Part shown: positions 5,284-11,607 of the stretch, piece by piece | Position numbering within the stretch: the first letter of the stretch is position 1 | Layout: the number at the start of each line of letters is the position of its first letter | NCBI GenBank assembly: GCA_026996935.1 | Contig: JALWJW010000333.1 | Location: 1-11,607, forward strand | Origin: Hyphomicrobiales bacterium | GTDB lineage: Bacteria; Pseudomonadota; Alphaproteobacteria; Rhizobiales; Aestuariivirgaceae | DNA length: 11,607 bases | Reading direction: 5' to 3' | The notes under the pieces: generated by a model | What the model saw: only the letters and a program-made list of their open reading frames with translations | Database searches by the model: none | Told to the model about the DNA's origin: nothing | Program-made: the position numbers and the translations under genes

Positions 5284-6081
5284 ATGTCCGATGATATTGT
5301 TTTGGTAAATTTTGTGGACGATGCGAAACGTATTGCCCGTTTTACCCTTAACCGCCCTAAAGCGCGCAATGCTTTATCTGAAGATATGCTGATGCGTTTG
5401 CAGCGCCGCGTAGATGAGGTGAACAAGATTGAAAGTGTTAGAGCGGTTATCATTGATGCCAATGGGCCAGGATTTTGTGCTGGCCATGACCTGAAAGAAA
5501 TGACCGCCCACCGCAATGATAGCGATGAAGGGCGAGCCTATTATGAGCGGTTGTTTGCTTTGTGTTCAAGCTTCATGCTGTCTATCGTTCAAAGTCCTAA
5601 AATTTTTGTGGCGCAAATTGATGGCATTGCCACAGCAGCGGGGTGCCAACTGGTGGCCGCGTGCGATATGGCCATTGCCAGCGACAATGCCCGCTTTGGG
5701 GTTAATGGCATTAGTTCGGGTTTGTTTTGCTCAACCCCGATGGTTTCCCTGTCGCGCAATGCCGGGCGCAAGCGGGCCATGGAACTTTTGACCACAGGCG
5801 CTTTAATGAGCGCGCAAGAAGCATTAGAGGCTGAAATCATAAACCGCGTCACCTCCCCTGATGACTTGAACGGTGCAGTTATGGATATGGCAACTGCTAT
5901 TGCAGCCAAACCTGCTAAGGTTTTGGCTTTGGGCAAGCAGGCTTTTTATGCACAATTGGAAATGCCTTTAGCTGATGCTTATGCGCACACCTCAAAAGTC
6001 ATTACCGAAAACATAATGATGAATGATGCCAAGGAAGGCATTTGTGCTTTCATCGAAAAACGCCAACCTCATTGGGATTAA
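5284..6081 (+). CDS. ECHDC3-like crotonase-fold protein (annotated as enoyl-CoA hydratase)
   Basis: The 265-residue product has the crotonase fold: FTLNRPKARNALSEDM (20-35), the first oxyanion-hole segment GPGFCAGHDLKEM (61-73) and the second DGIATAAGCQLVAACDMAIAS (113-133). In true enoyl-CoA hydratases two catalytic glutamates follow (rat Glu144 in GGGCE and Glu164 in QPE). Here the corresponding positions are Gln122 (AAGCQL) and Gly142 (VNGISSG), so a standard hydratase mechanism is unlikely. The ATAAGCQL and SSGLFCSTPMVSL segments match the ECHDC3 subgroup known from animals and alphaproteobacteria, whose biochemical role is not settled. CoA thioester binding is expected, the reaction is not assigned. 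It is followed 12 bases later by a CoA-binding protein gene, so both probably share a transcript. Confidence 0.9.
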   Translation: MSDDIVLVNFVDDAKRIARFTLNRPKARNALSEDMLMRLQRRVDEVNKIESVRAVIIDANGPGFCAGHDLKEMTAHRNDSDEGRAYYERLFALCSSFMLSIVQSPKIFVAQIDGIATAAGCQLVAACDMAIASDNARFGVNGISSGLFCSTPMVSLSRNAGRKRAMELLTTGALMSAQEALEAEIINRVTSPDDLNGAVMDMATAIAAKPAKVLALGKQAFYAQLEMPLADAYAHTSKVITENIMMNDAKEGICAFIEKRQPHWD

Positions 6082-6093
6082 ACTGAGACCACC

Positions 6094-6621
6094 ATGGATC
6101 ACACCACTTACAGCAACGCCTATATTTCAGACATTTTACAATCGGTAAAAACCATCGCTTTGGTCGGGGCATCGGCCAAAGAGGTTCGCCCGTCTTATTT
6201 CGTTATGAAGTATTTGCTTGATAAAGGCTATAAAGTCATTCCGATCAATCCAGGCATGGCAGGTAAAGAACTTCTTGGACAGATGGTTTATGCCTCGCTT
6301 AGCGATGTGCCAGAGCCGATTGATATGGTTGATATTTTCCGCAATTCTGATGCTGCAGGTCCAATCACCGATGAGGCTTTAACGCTTGACCCTTTGCCTA
6401 AAGTCATTTGGATGCAGCTATCAGTGCACAACGAGGAAGCTGCCGCTAAAGCTGAAAAGGCCGGATTGAAAGTGGTAATGGATCGATGCCCTAAGATGGA
6501 GTATGGCAAATTATCGGGAGAATGGGCCCGGGTTGGCGGTTCGACGGGGAACATCTCGTCCAAAAAGCAATCCATGCATGAATCAGGTAAAATGCAGAGT
6601 TTAGGCTTGGCCCCTAAGTAA
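6094..6621 (+). CDS. CoA-binding protein (YccU-like, CoA_binding_2 domain)
   Basis: A 175-residue cytoplasmic protein with the Rossmann-type CoA-binding fold of the succinyl-CoA synthetase alpha N-terminus: KTIALVGASAKEVRPSYFVMKYLLDKGYKVIPINPG (19-54), then PIDMVDIFRNSD (75-86), KVIWMQLSVHNEEAA and the C-terminal VMDRCPKMEYGKLSGE. It is the length of stand-alone CoA_binding_2 proteins, which lack the catalytic phosphohistidine domain. The role of such proteins is poorly known. The ribosome site is weak (GAGA about 7 bases before the ATG), consistent with coupling to the upstream crotonase gene. Confidence 0.9.
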   Translation: MDHTTYSNAYISDILQSVKTIALVGASAKEVRPSYFVMKYLLDKGYKVIPINPGMAGKELLGQMVYASLSDVPEPIDMVDIFRNSDAAGPITDEALTLDPLPKVIWMQLSVHNEEAAAKAEKAGLKVVMDRCPKMEYGKLSGEWARVGGSTGNISSKKQSMHESGKMQSLGLAPK

Positions 6622-6637
6622 TGTTTTCTATTGCATT

Positions 6638-6664
6638 TATACTCACGTTCTTTTAAACGAACGT
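6638..6664 (+). promoter_or_regulatory. Possible metY -10 box and 20-bp near-palindrome
   Basis: TATACT (6638-6643) is a five of six -10 match, but no good -35 stands 16-18 bases before it. Directly after it, 6645-6664 forms a near-perfect palindrome: ACGTTC (6645-6650), centre TTTTAAAC, GAACGT (6659-6664), with one mismatch in the full 20 bases. It would overlap the start site as an operator, or form a leader hairpin about 38 bases before the metY ATG. No T-tract follows directly, so it does not look like a terminator for the upstream operon. Confidence 0.4.
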
Positions 6665-6701
6665 AAACACTTTTAAAAATACAATCATAATGGAGGATAC
6701 A

Positions 6702-7979
6702 ATGAGCGAACAAGATTATGGCTTTGACACGCTGGCCATTCATGCAGGCGCGCAACCAGATCCGGCGACAGGCGCGCGGGCAACACCAATTTATCAAACA
6801 ACAGCTTATGTGTTTGATGATGCTGACCATGCTGCTGATCTGTTTGCGTTACGGTCCTTTGGCAATATTTACACACGGATTATGAACCCGACACAAGCGG
6901 TGCTGGAATCAAAGGTTGCTGCCCTTGAAGGTGGCACGGCAGCGGTGGCAACGGCCTCTGGTCATGCGGCGCAATTGTTGGTTTTTCATGCTCTGCTTAA
7001 TCCGGGTGATGAATTTATCGCTACGCGCCAGCTTTACGGCGGCTCGATCAATCAATTCAATCATTCGTTCAAATCATTTGGCTGGAAAGTGGCCTGGGCC
7101 GATGCTGATGATGTCTCGAGCATTGCAGCAGCGGTGACCGATAAAACCAAAGCTATTTTTATTGAGTCGATTGCTAATCCGGGTGGCCGTGTGAACGACA
7201 TCGAAGCCATTTCAGAAGTTGCCAAAAAGGCCGGTATTCCGCTGATTGTTGATAATACTTTGGCAACGCCCTGGCTATGCAAACCCTTTGACCACGGGGC
7301 CAATATCATTACTCATTCGCTAACCAAGTTCATTGCTGGTCACGGTAATTCTATGGGCGGTATTATTGTTGACGGTGGTAATTTTGACTGGGGCAAAGAT
7401 GGCAAATACCCCATGCTTTCAGAACCTAATTCTTCATATAATGACATAAAGCTCTATGAAACTTTCGGTAATATCGCTTTTGCCATTACCTGCCGCGTGC
7501 TTGGCTTGCGAGACCTAGGGCCTGCCATTTCACCAACCAATGCCTTTAACATACTTACAGGTATGGAAACGCTTTCATTAAGAATGGAGCGACATTGCGA
7601 AAATACGCAAAAAGTTGCTGAATGGCTTGAGGCCAACGACAAGGTTGAATATGTCAATTATGCGGGTTTAAAAAGCAGCCCCTATTATGACTTAGCGCAG
7701 AAATACACGCCGCGCGGCCCCGGTGCCGTATTCACCTTTGGCCTTAAAGGTGGCTATGAAGCTGGCGTTAAGGTGGTTTCCGGTGTCAATCTACTTAGCC
7801 ATTTGGCCAATGTTGGTGATACGCGCTCATTGATTATTCACCCGGCATCAACCACCCACAGCCAATTGACCCCAGAACAACAATCAAAAGCAGGTGCCGG
7901 GCCAGAATTGGTGCGGCTGTCTATCGGCATTGAAAATGTTGACGACATTATTGCTGATTTAGATCAGGCGATTGGCTGA
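6702..7979 (+). CDS. metY: O-acetylhomoserine aminocarboxypropyltransferase (sulfhydrylase)
   Basis: This PLP enzyme of the Cys/Met metabolism family makes homocysteine from O-acetylhomoserine and sulfide (or methionine from methanethiol), in the cytoplasm. The 425-residue product is of normal length. Visible features are FGNIYTRIMNPTQAVLE (53-69, phosphate and substrate region), ASGHAAQ (85-91), VDNTLATP (183-190) with Asp184 for the PLP ring nitrogen, and the Schiff-base lysine in THSLTKFIAGHG (Lys209). The C-terminal HPASTTHSQL and VRLSIGIEN blocks are typical. I chose the second ATG (MSEQDYGFDT) because GGAGG lies 5 bases before it; the ATG 12 bases earlier overlaps that ribosome site. 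The DUF2842 gene follows without an obvious terminator between. Confidence 0.95.
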   Translation: MSEQDYGFDTLAIHAGAQPDPATGARATPIYQTTAYVFDDADHAADLFALRSFGNIYTRIMNPTQAVLESKVAALEGGTAAVATASGHAAQLLVFHALLNPGDEFIATRQLYGGSINQFNHSFKSFGWKVAWADADDVSSIAAAVTDKTKAIFIESIANPGGRVNDIEAISEVAKKAGIPLIVDNTLATPWLCKPFDHGANIITHSLTKFIAGHGNSMGGIIVDGGNFDWGKDGKYPMLSEPNSSYNDIKLYETFGNIAFAITCRVLGLRDLGPAISPTNAFNILTGMETLSLRMERHCENTQKVAEWLEANDKVEYVNYAGLKSSPYYDLAQKYTPRGPGAVFTFGLKGGYEAGVKVVSGVNLLSHLANVGDTRSLIIHPASTTHSQLTPEQQSKAGAGPELVRLSIGIENVDDIIADLDQAIG

Positions 7980-8190
7980 TTAAAGCTACTCGCCACACAC
8001 ACAAACGTCATGCAGGTGCCACAGGGCTGCGGTGAGCAGTATTAAGGTGCCTGCGCCTGATGAACTGGACATCCTGGCGCGTTTAACAGCATGGCTGGCT
8101 GAATCTGCGATACTGGTTGGACAAACATCTGAGCTTAGCGTTACCATCTCTACTTGCTGTTTTGCTTATTACAAGTTATCACCTATCCTT

Positions 8191-8412
8191 ATGAAAATCA
8201 GAACGCGAAAGCTTATTGGTGTCATTATTGGCACGCTTTATTTTGTAACTTATAGCCTTGTGCTCATGGCGATTGGTGGGGCAATGATTACGAAACTGCA
8301 CGGGGCCTGGCAGTTTTTGTTTTTTTTAATTGCCGGCATGGCGTGGCTGCCTGTGATAATGCTTATCATCCGTTGGATGTCTCGCCCCGATGAAGAACCC
8401 GATGAGACTTAA
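8191..8412 (+). CDS. DUF2842-type small membrane protein
   Basis: The 73-residue product from the ATG at 8191 reads MKIRTRKLIGVIIGTLYF..., with two membrane segments (about residues 8-32 and 41-61) and a charged tail SRPDEEPDET. The pattern (RKLIG near the start, a central W with a hydrophobic helix, then WLPVIMLIIRWMSRPD) fits DUF2842, a family of about 65-75-residue inner-membrane proteins restricted mainly to alphaproteobacteria and without known function. The frame is open back to a GTG at 8032 with an AGGG ribosome site, which would give 126 residues; the extra 53 residues do not fit the family and the ATG itself has no clear Shine-Dalgarno, so the start is uncertain. The stop codon overlaps that of the convergent deacetylase gene. 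Confidence 0.75.
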   Translation: MKIRTRKLIGVIIGTLYFVTYSLVLMAIGGAMITKLHGAWQFLFFLIAGMAWLPVIMLIIRWMSRPDEEPDET

Positions 8413-9470
8413 GCAACGTTGAGTTTCTTAAACTTGTTAAACAACGCAAACGGCACACCCGACAACAACGCTTCAACGTAATGGGTTTCCTGATAGGCCC
8501 CATTTAAGGACAAACGTGGCAGTGCGGTGAGATGGTCGGCGTGTTCATCATATATCACCCCTTTACGTGTTGTTACGGCCAGCTTGAATCCTGCATCTTT
8601 AACGATCTGAAAATCACGCGGGCCTGCCGAGCCTTCATCTCCATAAGGATAAGCAAAAAACTCAGGCCGTTTGCCGATTTTTTGTTCAATAATATCGCCT
8701 GAGCTTACCACTTCGTCGCGCACTTGCTCATCGGTTAGTTTTGATACCGCGTAGTGATTGATTGTATGCGCCCCGATTGTGCACAAAGGATCGCTAGAAA
8801 TTTGCCTCACCTCATCCCAATTCATGGCTTGGGATGCACACATTTCATCAAGGTCTATGCCATAATCATTGCAAAACTGTCGAATCCATATACGTTGCTC
8901 ATATTCTGGCAAATTTCGAACGGGCCAATAAATCTGCGCAAATGCAGCCTTTTCTTCAGCGGTATTAGAGCTGGCGATATCGTATTGCTGGCCATTAATT
9001 TCACACTTCACGCAATCGTTATCAGCAACGACCTGCTCTAGTCCGCGCCACCAGAGCTCACTAGTGCCACTAGTGATTTGCGGGGCAATAAAAATGGTAA
9101 AAGGGCAATTGTGCTGTTGGAACACGGGCAGCGCATGGATAAGGTTATCACGATAGCCATCATCAATGGTGAAGACAATAAACGGCTTATCACAAGTTAT
9201 TTCACCTGTGATAATTTTATGAGATTCATCAATAGAAACAATTTGATAGCCGCGTTGGCGAACAAATTGAATTACCTCTCCCAAAAACTGCGGTGTAATT
9301 TCCAGACCGGCATTTGGGGCAAAGCCTGTTTGCAATCCTCCGCCTGGAAGAATGTGGTGCAACATCAGATAAGCGCCATTCCCTTTAAAGGCAGGTCCGG
9401 CTAACTTACCAATTCCAGAGTAGTGAATTGCATTTAGCGCACTTCGAAAAATTGTTTCTTTATTCACCAT
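8409..9470 (-). CDS. Polysaccharide deacetylase (NodB homology domain, CE4 family)
   Basis: A 353-residue protein with the metal-dependent deacetylase domain that removes N- or O-acetyl groups from polysaccharides. Key motifs are FTIDDGYRDN (100-109; the second Asp of the DD pair is the expected metal ligand), HTINH (235-239; two metal-binding His) and AYPYGD (273-278). An insert of about 100 residues between the first two motifs, including WWRGLEQVV, resembles larger deacetylases of exopolysaccharide loci. No clear signal peptide or membrane segment is seen, so a cytoplasmic or lipid-intermediate substrate is possible. The ATG at 9470 has GGAAA about 11 bases upstream. It diverges from the acyltransferase gene at 9604, and its C-terminal stop shares bases with the DUF2842 stop. 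Confidence 0.92.
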   Translation of the reverse strand: MVNKETIFRSALNAIHYSGIGKLAGPAFKGNGAYLMLHHILPGGGLQTGFAPNAGLEITPQFLGEVIQFVRQRGYQIVSIDESHKIITGEITCDKPFIVFTIDDGYRDNLIHALPVFQQHNCPFTIFIAPQITSGTSELWWRGLEQVVADNDCVKCEINGQQYDIASSNTAEEKAAFAQIYWPVRNLPEYEQRIWIRQFCNDYGIDLDEMCASQAMNWDEVRQISSDPLCTIGAHTINHYAVSKLTDEQVRDEVVSSGDIIEQKIGKRPEFFAYPYGDEGSAGPRDFQIVKDAGFKLAVTTRKGVIYDEHADHLTALPRLSLNGAYQETHYVEALLSGVPFALFNKFKKLNVA

Positions 9471-9516
9471 TGCCAGCCATTTTCCGTAAAATCTTCAAAA
9501 ATCAATAAAACTTAAT

Positions 9517-9545
9517 ATTATGCCTATATAACAGCAAATTGTTTA
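9517..9545 (-). promoter_or_regulatory. Probable promoter of the deacetylase gene
   Basis: On the minus strand TAAACA (complement of 9540-9545, four of six) is followed after 17 bases by CATAAT (complement of 9517-9522, five of six). The expected start lies about 40 bases before the deacetylase ATG. Confidence 0.45.
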
Positions 9546-9548
9546 CGT

Positions 9549-9585
9549 AGGCTTGACACGAGCCTGCAAATTTCGTGGGTATAAA
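9549..9585 (+). promoter_or_regulatory. Perfect TTGACA with overlapping dyad upstream of the acyltransferase gene
   Basis: TTGACA (9553-9558) is a perfect -35, but the best -10, TATAAA (9580-9585), is 21 bases away, longer than normal. The -35 is overlapped by an inverted repeat, AGGCT (9549-9553) and AGCCT (9561-9565). Long-spacer promoters often need an activator, so a regulated promoter is possible, but this is inference. Confidence 0.35.
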
Positions 9586-9603
9586 AACAGGGGATAAGCT
9601 CAA

Positions 9604-10761
9604 TTGGGCGGTGATGAGGGGCATAAGTCCTTACGACTTGAGTTGTGTGAAGATTTGTCTTCACTAAAGGACCAGTGGCAGGCGTTGCAAGAGCGCGCAC
9701 CTTGTACGTTCTATCAGTCCTATGAGTGGTGTCAGGCATGGCAAACCACCATTGGCAAAGCTCGCTCAGTCTCACCAGCCGTCGTGGCTGGCTTTAATGG
9801 AGAAGATAAGCTGGTTTTTGTGCTGCCGTTTGGTATGCAAAAACGATTTGGCTGCAAAGTTTTAATATGGCTTGGCACTGGCGAGATGACCTATGGTATG
9901 GGCATATACAGCCCGGATTTTCTTGATCACTACAACCATACCCTTTCGTTCCTTTGGCCTGAAATTATAAAAACAGCAGGACACCCAGAACTCATCAACC
10001 TTGTGCGCCAGCCAATGAACTGGCAGGACCAGCCCAACCCGCTCGGGTTTTTGTTTTCAACCCGCTCGGCAAACCAATCTTTTACTATGCAGCTTGAAGA
10101 AAAGTTTGATGAACTTTACGGCCGAAAAAGATCATCTTCAACGCGGCGCGGCAATCGTAAACGCGATAGAAAACTATTAGCAGCCGGCAAGGTTATGTTT
10201 GGCCTGCCAGACTCTTTATCTCACAACAAACAGATTTTAGAAAAAATGCAGAGCCAACAGGCTAAACGTCTGTCAAAGCGCGGCATTACCGGCCTTGATG
10301 CGCCAGAAATTAAAGATTTTCTTTTTGCTCTTAATGAATTTTCTGTTGAAAATAGTACAGCCTATCTTCTACCCTATCACCTGAAAGTTGACGGACGCGT
10401 GGTTGCTGTCATGTTAGGGGCCTCATTTAAAAACAGTTACTGGGCGCTTGTTGCTTCATTGACCAGCGCTCAAGATTTACAGAAGCTTTCTCCTGGTGAC
10501 TATGCCCTGCGCCAAACTATTAAAGCGCTTTGTGAAAACGGATATCAGCATTTTGACTTCTCTGCCGGTGACAGTGAATACAAGCGTCACTGGAGCGATA
10601 ACGATGTATCTTTGTATGAAACAATACGGATTAACAACTTTAAAGCTGTGCCATTGGGATTATTAAAACTTATAATGGCCATGACAAAACGACTGCTTAA
10701 AAGAAACCGCGCGGTATTTGGCTTAATCAGTAAGTTGCGGGCGCGGTTTTTTGGTGCTTAA
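9604..10761 (+). CDS. FemAB/CelD-like acyltransferase (GNAT fold, BioF2-like domain)
   Basis: The 385-residue product belongs to the Acetyltransf_6 group found in capsule, cellulose and exopolysaccharide loci. The TTG at 9604 is chosen because AGGGGA lies 9 bases upstream and no in-frame ATG is near. The N-terminal half (about 10-155) contains CTFYQSYEWCQAWQTTIG, common to CelD/BcsL-like proteins. A very basic patch follows (174-190). The acyltransferase domain covers about 160-335, with AYLLPYHLKVDGRVVAVMLG (253-272), LSPGDYALRQ (295-304) and the hallmark FDFSAGDSEYKRHW (317-330). A basic amphipathic tail (about 350-385) may attach to the membrane. It probably transfers an acyl group to a polysaccharide precursor; donor and acceptor are unknown. 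It sits between a deacetylase and a Wzc-like gene. Confidence 0.88.
   Translation: MGGDEGHKSLRLELCEDLSSLKDQWQALQERAPCTFYQSYEWCQAWQTTIGKARSVSPAVVAGFNGEDKLVFVLPFGMQKRFGCKVLIWLGTGEMTYGMGIYSPDFLDHYNHTLSFLWPEIIKTAGHPELINLVRQPMNWQDQPNPLGFLFSTRSANQSFTMQLEEKFDELYGRKRSSSTRRGNRKRDRKLLAAGKVMFGLPDSLSHNKQILEKMQSQQAKRLSKRGITGLDAPEIKDFLFALNEFSVENSTAYLLPYHLKVDGRVVAVMLGASFKNSYWALVASLTSAQDLQKLSPGDYALRQTIKALCENGYQHFDFSAGDSEYKRHWSDNDVSLYETIRINNFKAVPLGLLKLIMAMTKRLLKRNRAVFGLISKLRARFFGA
10704..10752 (+). terminator. Possible terminator embedded in the 3' end of the acyltransferase gene
   Basis: A perfect 9-bp GC-rich stem, AAACCGCGC (10704-10712) with GCGCGGTTT (10741-10749), is followed by three more T, so six T in all run through 10747-10752. 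The loop is 28 bases, larger than usual. It lies inside the last 20 codons, with the stop at 10759-10761. The 45 bases after the stop hold no better terminator. Confidence 0.4.
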
Positions 10762-10806
10762 AGCGAAAAACTTTATAGCGGTTTCCACTGTTAATACCTG
10801 TGTTTT

Positions 10807-11607
10807 TTAAACTGCAACTTTTGCAAATAATGGCGTGTTCATTGCTGTTGCCTGCTGGTTTGGCGCAGGCTGATTTTGAGCCATAGAAGCAGCCATTGCA
10901 CCGGCACCCATGTGGGTGACATTTTCAGGTGTGCGTTGCGCCCCGTCATCGCCAACAATGCGGACAAACTGGGTTGATCGCATGCCGGCATTAGACAGCT
11001 TGGTCATTGTTGCAGCAACCGCATGAGCCTGAGCATTTCCAGACAGTAATAAAGTCGCGTGACTTTTGGCAATTGCACCATTTTCCAACTGACCCTGAGG
11101 TGAGATAACCCCACCGTGAATGATTACAATATCGTGGTTATCGTCAGATTCCAGTGCGCCTAAAATCGTTTCCATGCGATCTCCACCCAGAAGTGGCATC
11201 GCAACGGTTACAGGTTGGCCAACGCGCAAAATACGTACATCGGACATTTCATCTTTTACAATTACTTCCATAAAGGAAGCGTGCCCGGTAATAAGGTCTG
11301 CAAGGCCAGGCAGATTTGCAGTGTCGGTTAAAGCTGCAAACTGAGCCCCTTGCATCGAGGCATCAATGATAATAACCCGCAAGCCCTGGCTAGACAGTTT
11401 TCTTGCCAATGCGAGCGTTGATGCTGCAACATCCAGCTCACTTCCTGTTAAACCGGTCATAGCCAAACGTTTTGCTCCAAGCGTTTGGCGCACGCTTAAA
11501 ACCCATGAGGCAATCGGGGTAAGACCGGCGGCATATGGGCTATTGACGTTTTGCAGAACACTTTGGGCATTCATTGCAGCGGCCTGAAGAGACGTACTTG
11601 AGGGCAA
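10807..11607 (-). CDS. Wzc/ExoP-like tyrosine-kinase-fold protein, C-terminal part, degenerate ATP site (runs off right edge)
   Basis: The frame is open to the window edge, so the N-terminus is probably missing; numbering is from the edge. The visible 266 residues follow the layout of the cytoplasmic domain of polysaccharide co-polymerases (GumC/ExoP/Wzc) or CpsD/CapB kinases: SPYAAGLTPIASWVLSVRQTL, then a Walker A-like loop, RVIIIDAS (77-84), LPGLADLITGHASFMEVI (99-116) and VRILRVGQP. The Walker A loop reads TGLTGSELDVAAST (51-64) where kinases have GEGKST, with no Lys at the key position. Walker A' ends DAS rather than DxD, and the Walker B region is DIVIIHGG (159-166), lacking the Asp of IDTPP. 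The C-terminal tail has no tyrosine cluster. It is likely a non-catalytic structural homologue helping control polysaccharide export or chain length in the inner membrane. An ATG at 11574 is an unlikely start. Confidence 0.75.
   Translation of the reverse strand: MPSSTSLQAAAMNAQSVLQNVNSPYAAGLTPIASWVLSVRQTLGAKRLAMTGLTGSELDVAASTLALARKLSSQGLRVIIIDASMQGAQFAALTDTANLPGLADLITGHASFMEVIVKDEMSDVRILRVGQPVTVAMPLLGGDRMETILGALESDDNHDIVIIHGGVISPQGQLENGAIAKSHATLLLSGNAQAHAVAATMTKLSNAGMRSTQFVRIVGDDGAQRTPENVTHMGAGAMAASMAQNQPAPNQQATAMNTPLFAKVAV

Noticed and set aside
5589..5936. 115-codon antisense frame inside the crotonase gene
   Set aside because: A shadow of the strongly conserved plus-strand gene, with no ribosome site; its composition follows the complementary codons.
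6645..6664. LexA (SOS) box in the metY upstream palindrome
   Set aside because: The alphaproteobacterial LexA motif is a direct GTTC-N7-GTTC repeat; here the GTTC and GAAC are inverted and 8 bases apart.
6622..6701. SAM-II (metA-type) riboswitch upstream of metY
   Set aside because: This gene class often carries one in alphaproteobacteria, but the gap lacks the conserved pseudoknot core and the GCUAAA-type segment; only the 20-bp palindrome is present.
6288..6830. 180-codon minus-strand frame spanning the CoA-binding gene end and metY start
   Set aside because: It covers two well-supported genes and the promoter gap in antisense and has a Cys/Ser/Ile-rich product without domain character.
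9553..9569. Sigma-54 promoter (TGACACG with TGCAA)
   Set aside because: The required GG at -24 is GA, and the downstream GC is one base too close; the spacing is not tolerated by sigma-54.
1..11607. CRISPR arrays, insertion sequences, tRNA or rRNA genes
   Set aside because: No regularly spaced repeats, transposase frames, terminal inverted repeats or cloverleaf-like segments were seen on either strand.

Overview
The window looks like chromosomal DNA of an alphaproteobacterium, most likely of the order Hyphomicrobiales (Rhizobiales), with a fairly AT-rich genome (mid-40s % GC by eye). The evidence is the gene content and order: rplM-rpsI-argC on one strand, a PaaI-type thioesterase nearby, then an ECHDC3-like crotonase, a CoA-binding protein, O-acetylhomoserine sulfhydrylase and a DUF2842 protein. 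L13 and S9 also have the alphaproteobacterial look, with S9 carrying an N-terminal extension. The genus cannot be fixed from the sequence alone.

Left part (1-2830, mostly minus strand): the start of a lipoprotein gene cut by the window edge, then argC (arginine biosynthesis), then the rplM-rpsI ribosomal operon, which ends in a strong intrinsic terminator. Between rpsI and argC, on the opposite strand, lies an unannotated small-RNA candidate at about 1479-1607. It has a near-consensus promoter, three hairpins, CU-rich unpaired segments and an intrinsic terminator. This is the best candidate here for something undescribed.

Middle (2830-8412): a GT8-like glycosyltransferase with a probable TTG start lies downstream of a perfect FNR/FixK-type dyad. 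It converges on the thioesterase gene. Divergent from the thioesterase runs a plus-strand series: a periplasmic protein of unknown function, a crotonase-fold protein lacking both canonical hydratase glutamates, and a CoA-binding protein, all tightly spaced. After a gap with a 20-bp near-palindrome come metY-type O-acetylhomoserine sulfhydrylase (methionine/cysteine synthesis) and a small DUF2842 membrane protein.

Right part (8409-11607): a polysaccharide deacetylase (minus), a FemAB/CelD-like acyltransferase (plus) and the C-terminal part of a Wzc/ExoP-like tyrosine-kinase-fold protein (minus) whose nucleotide-binding motifs are all degenerate. Together they indicate the edge of a surface or exopolysaccharide locus continuing to the right. 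No mobile element, CRISPR array, tRNA or rRNA was seen.
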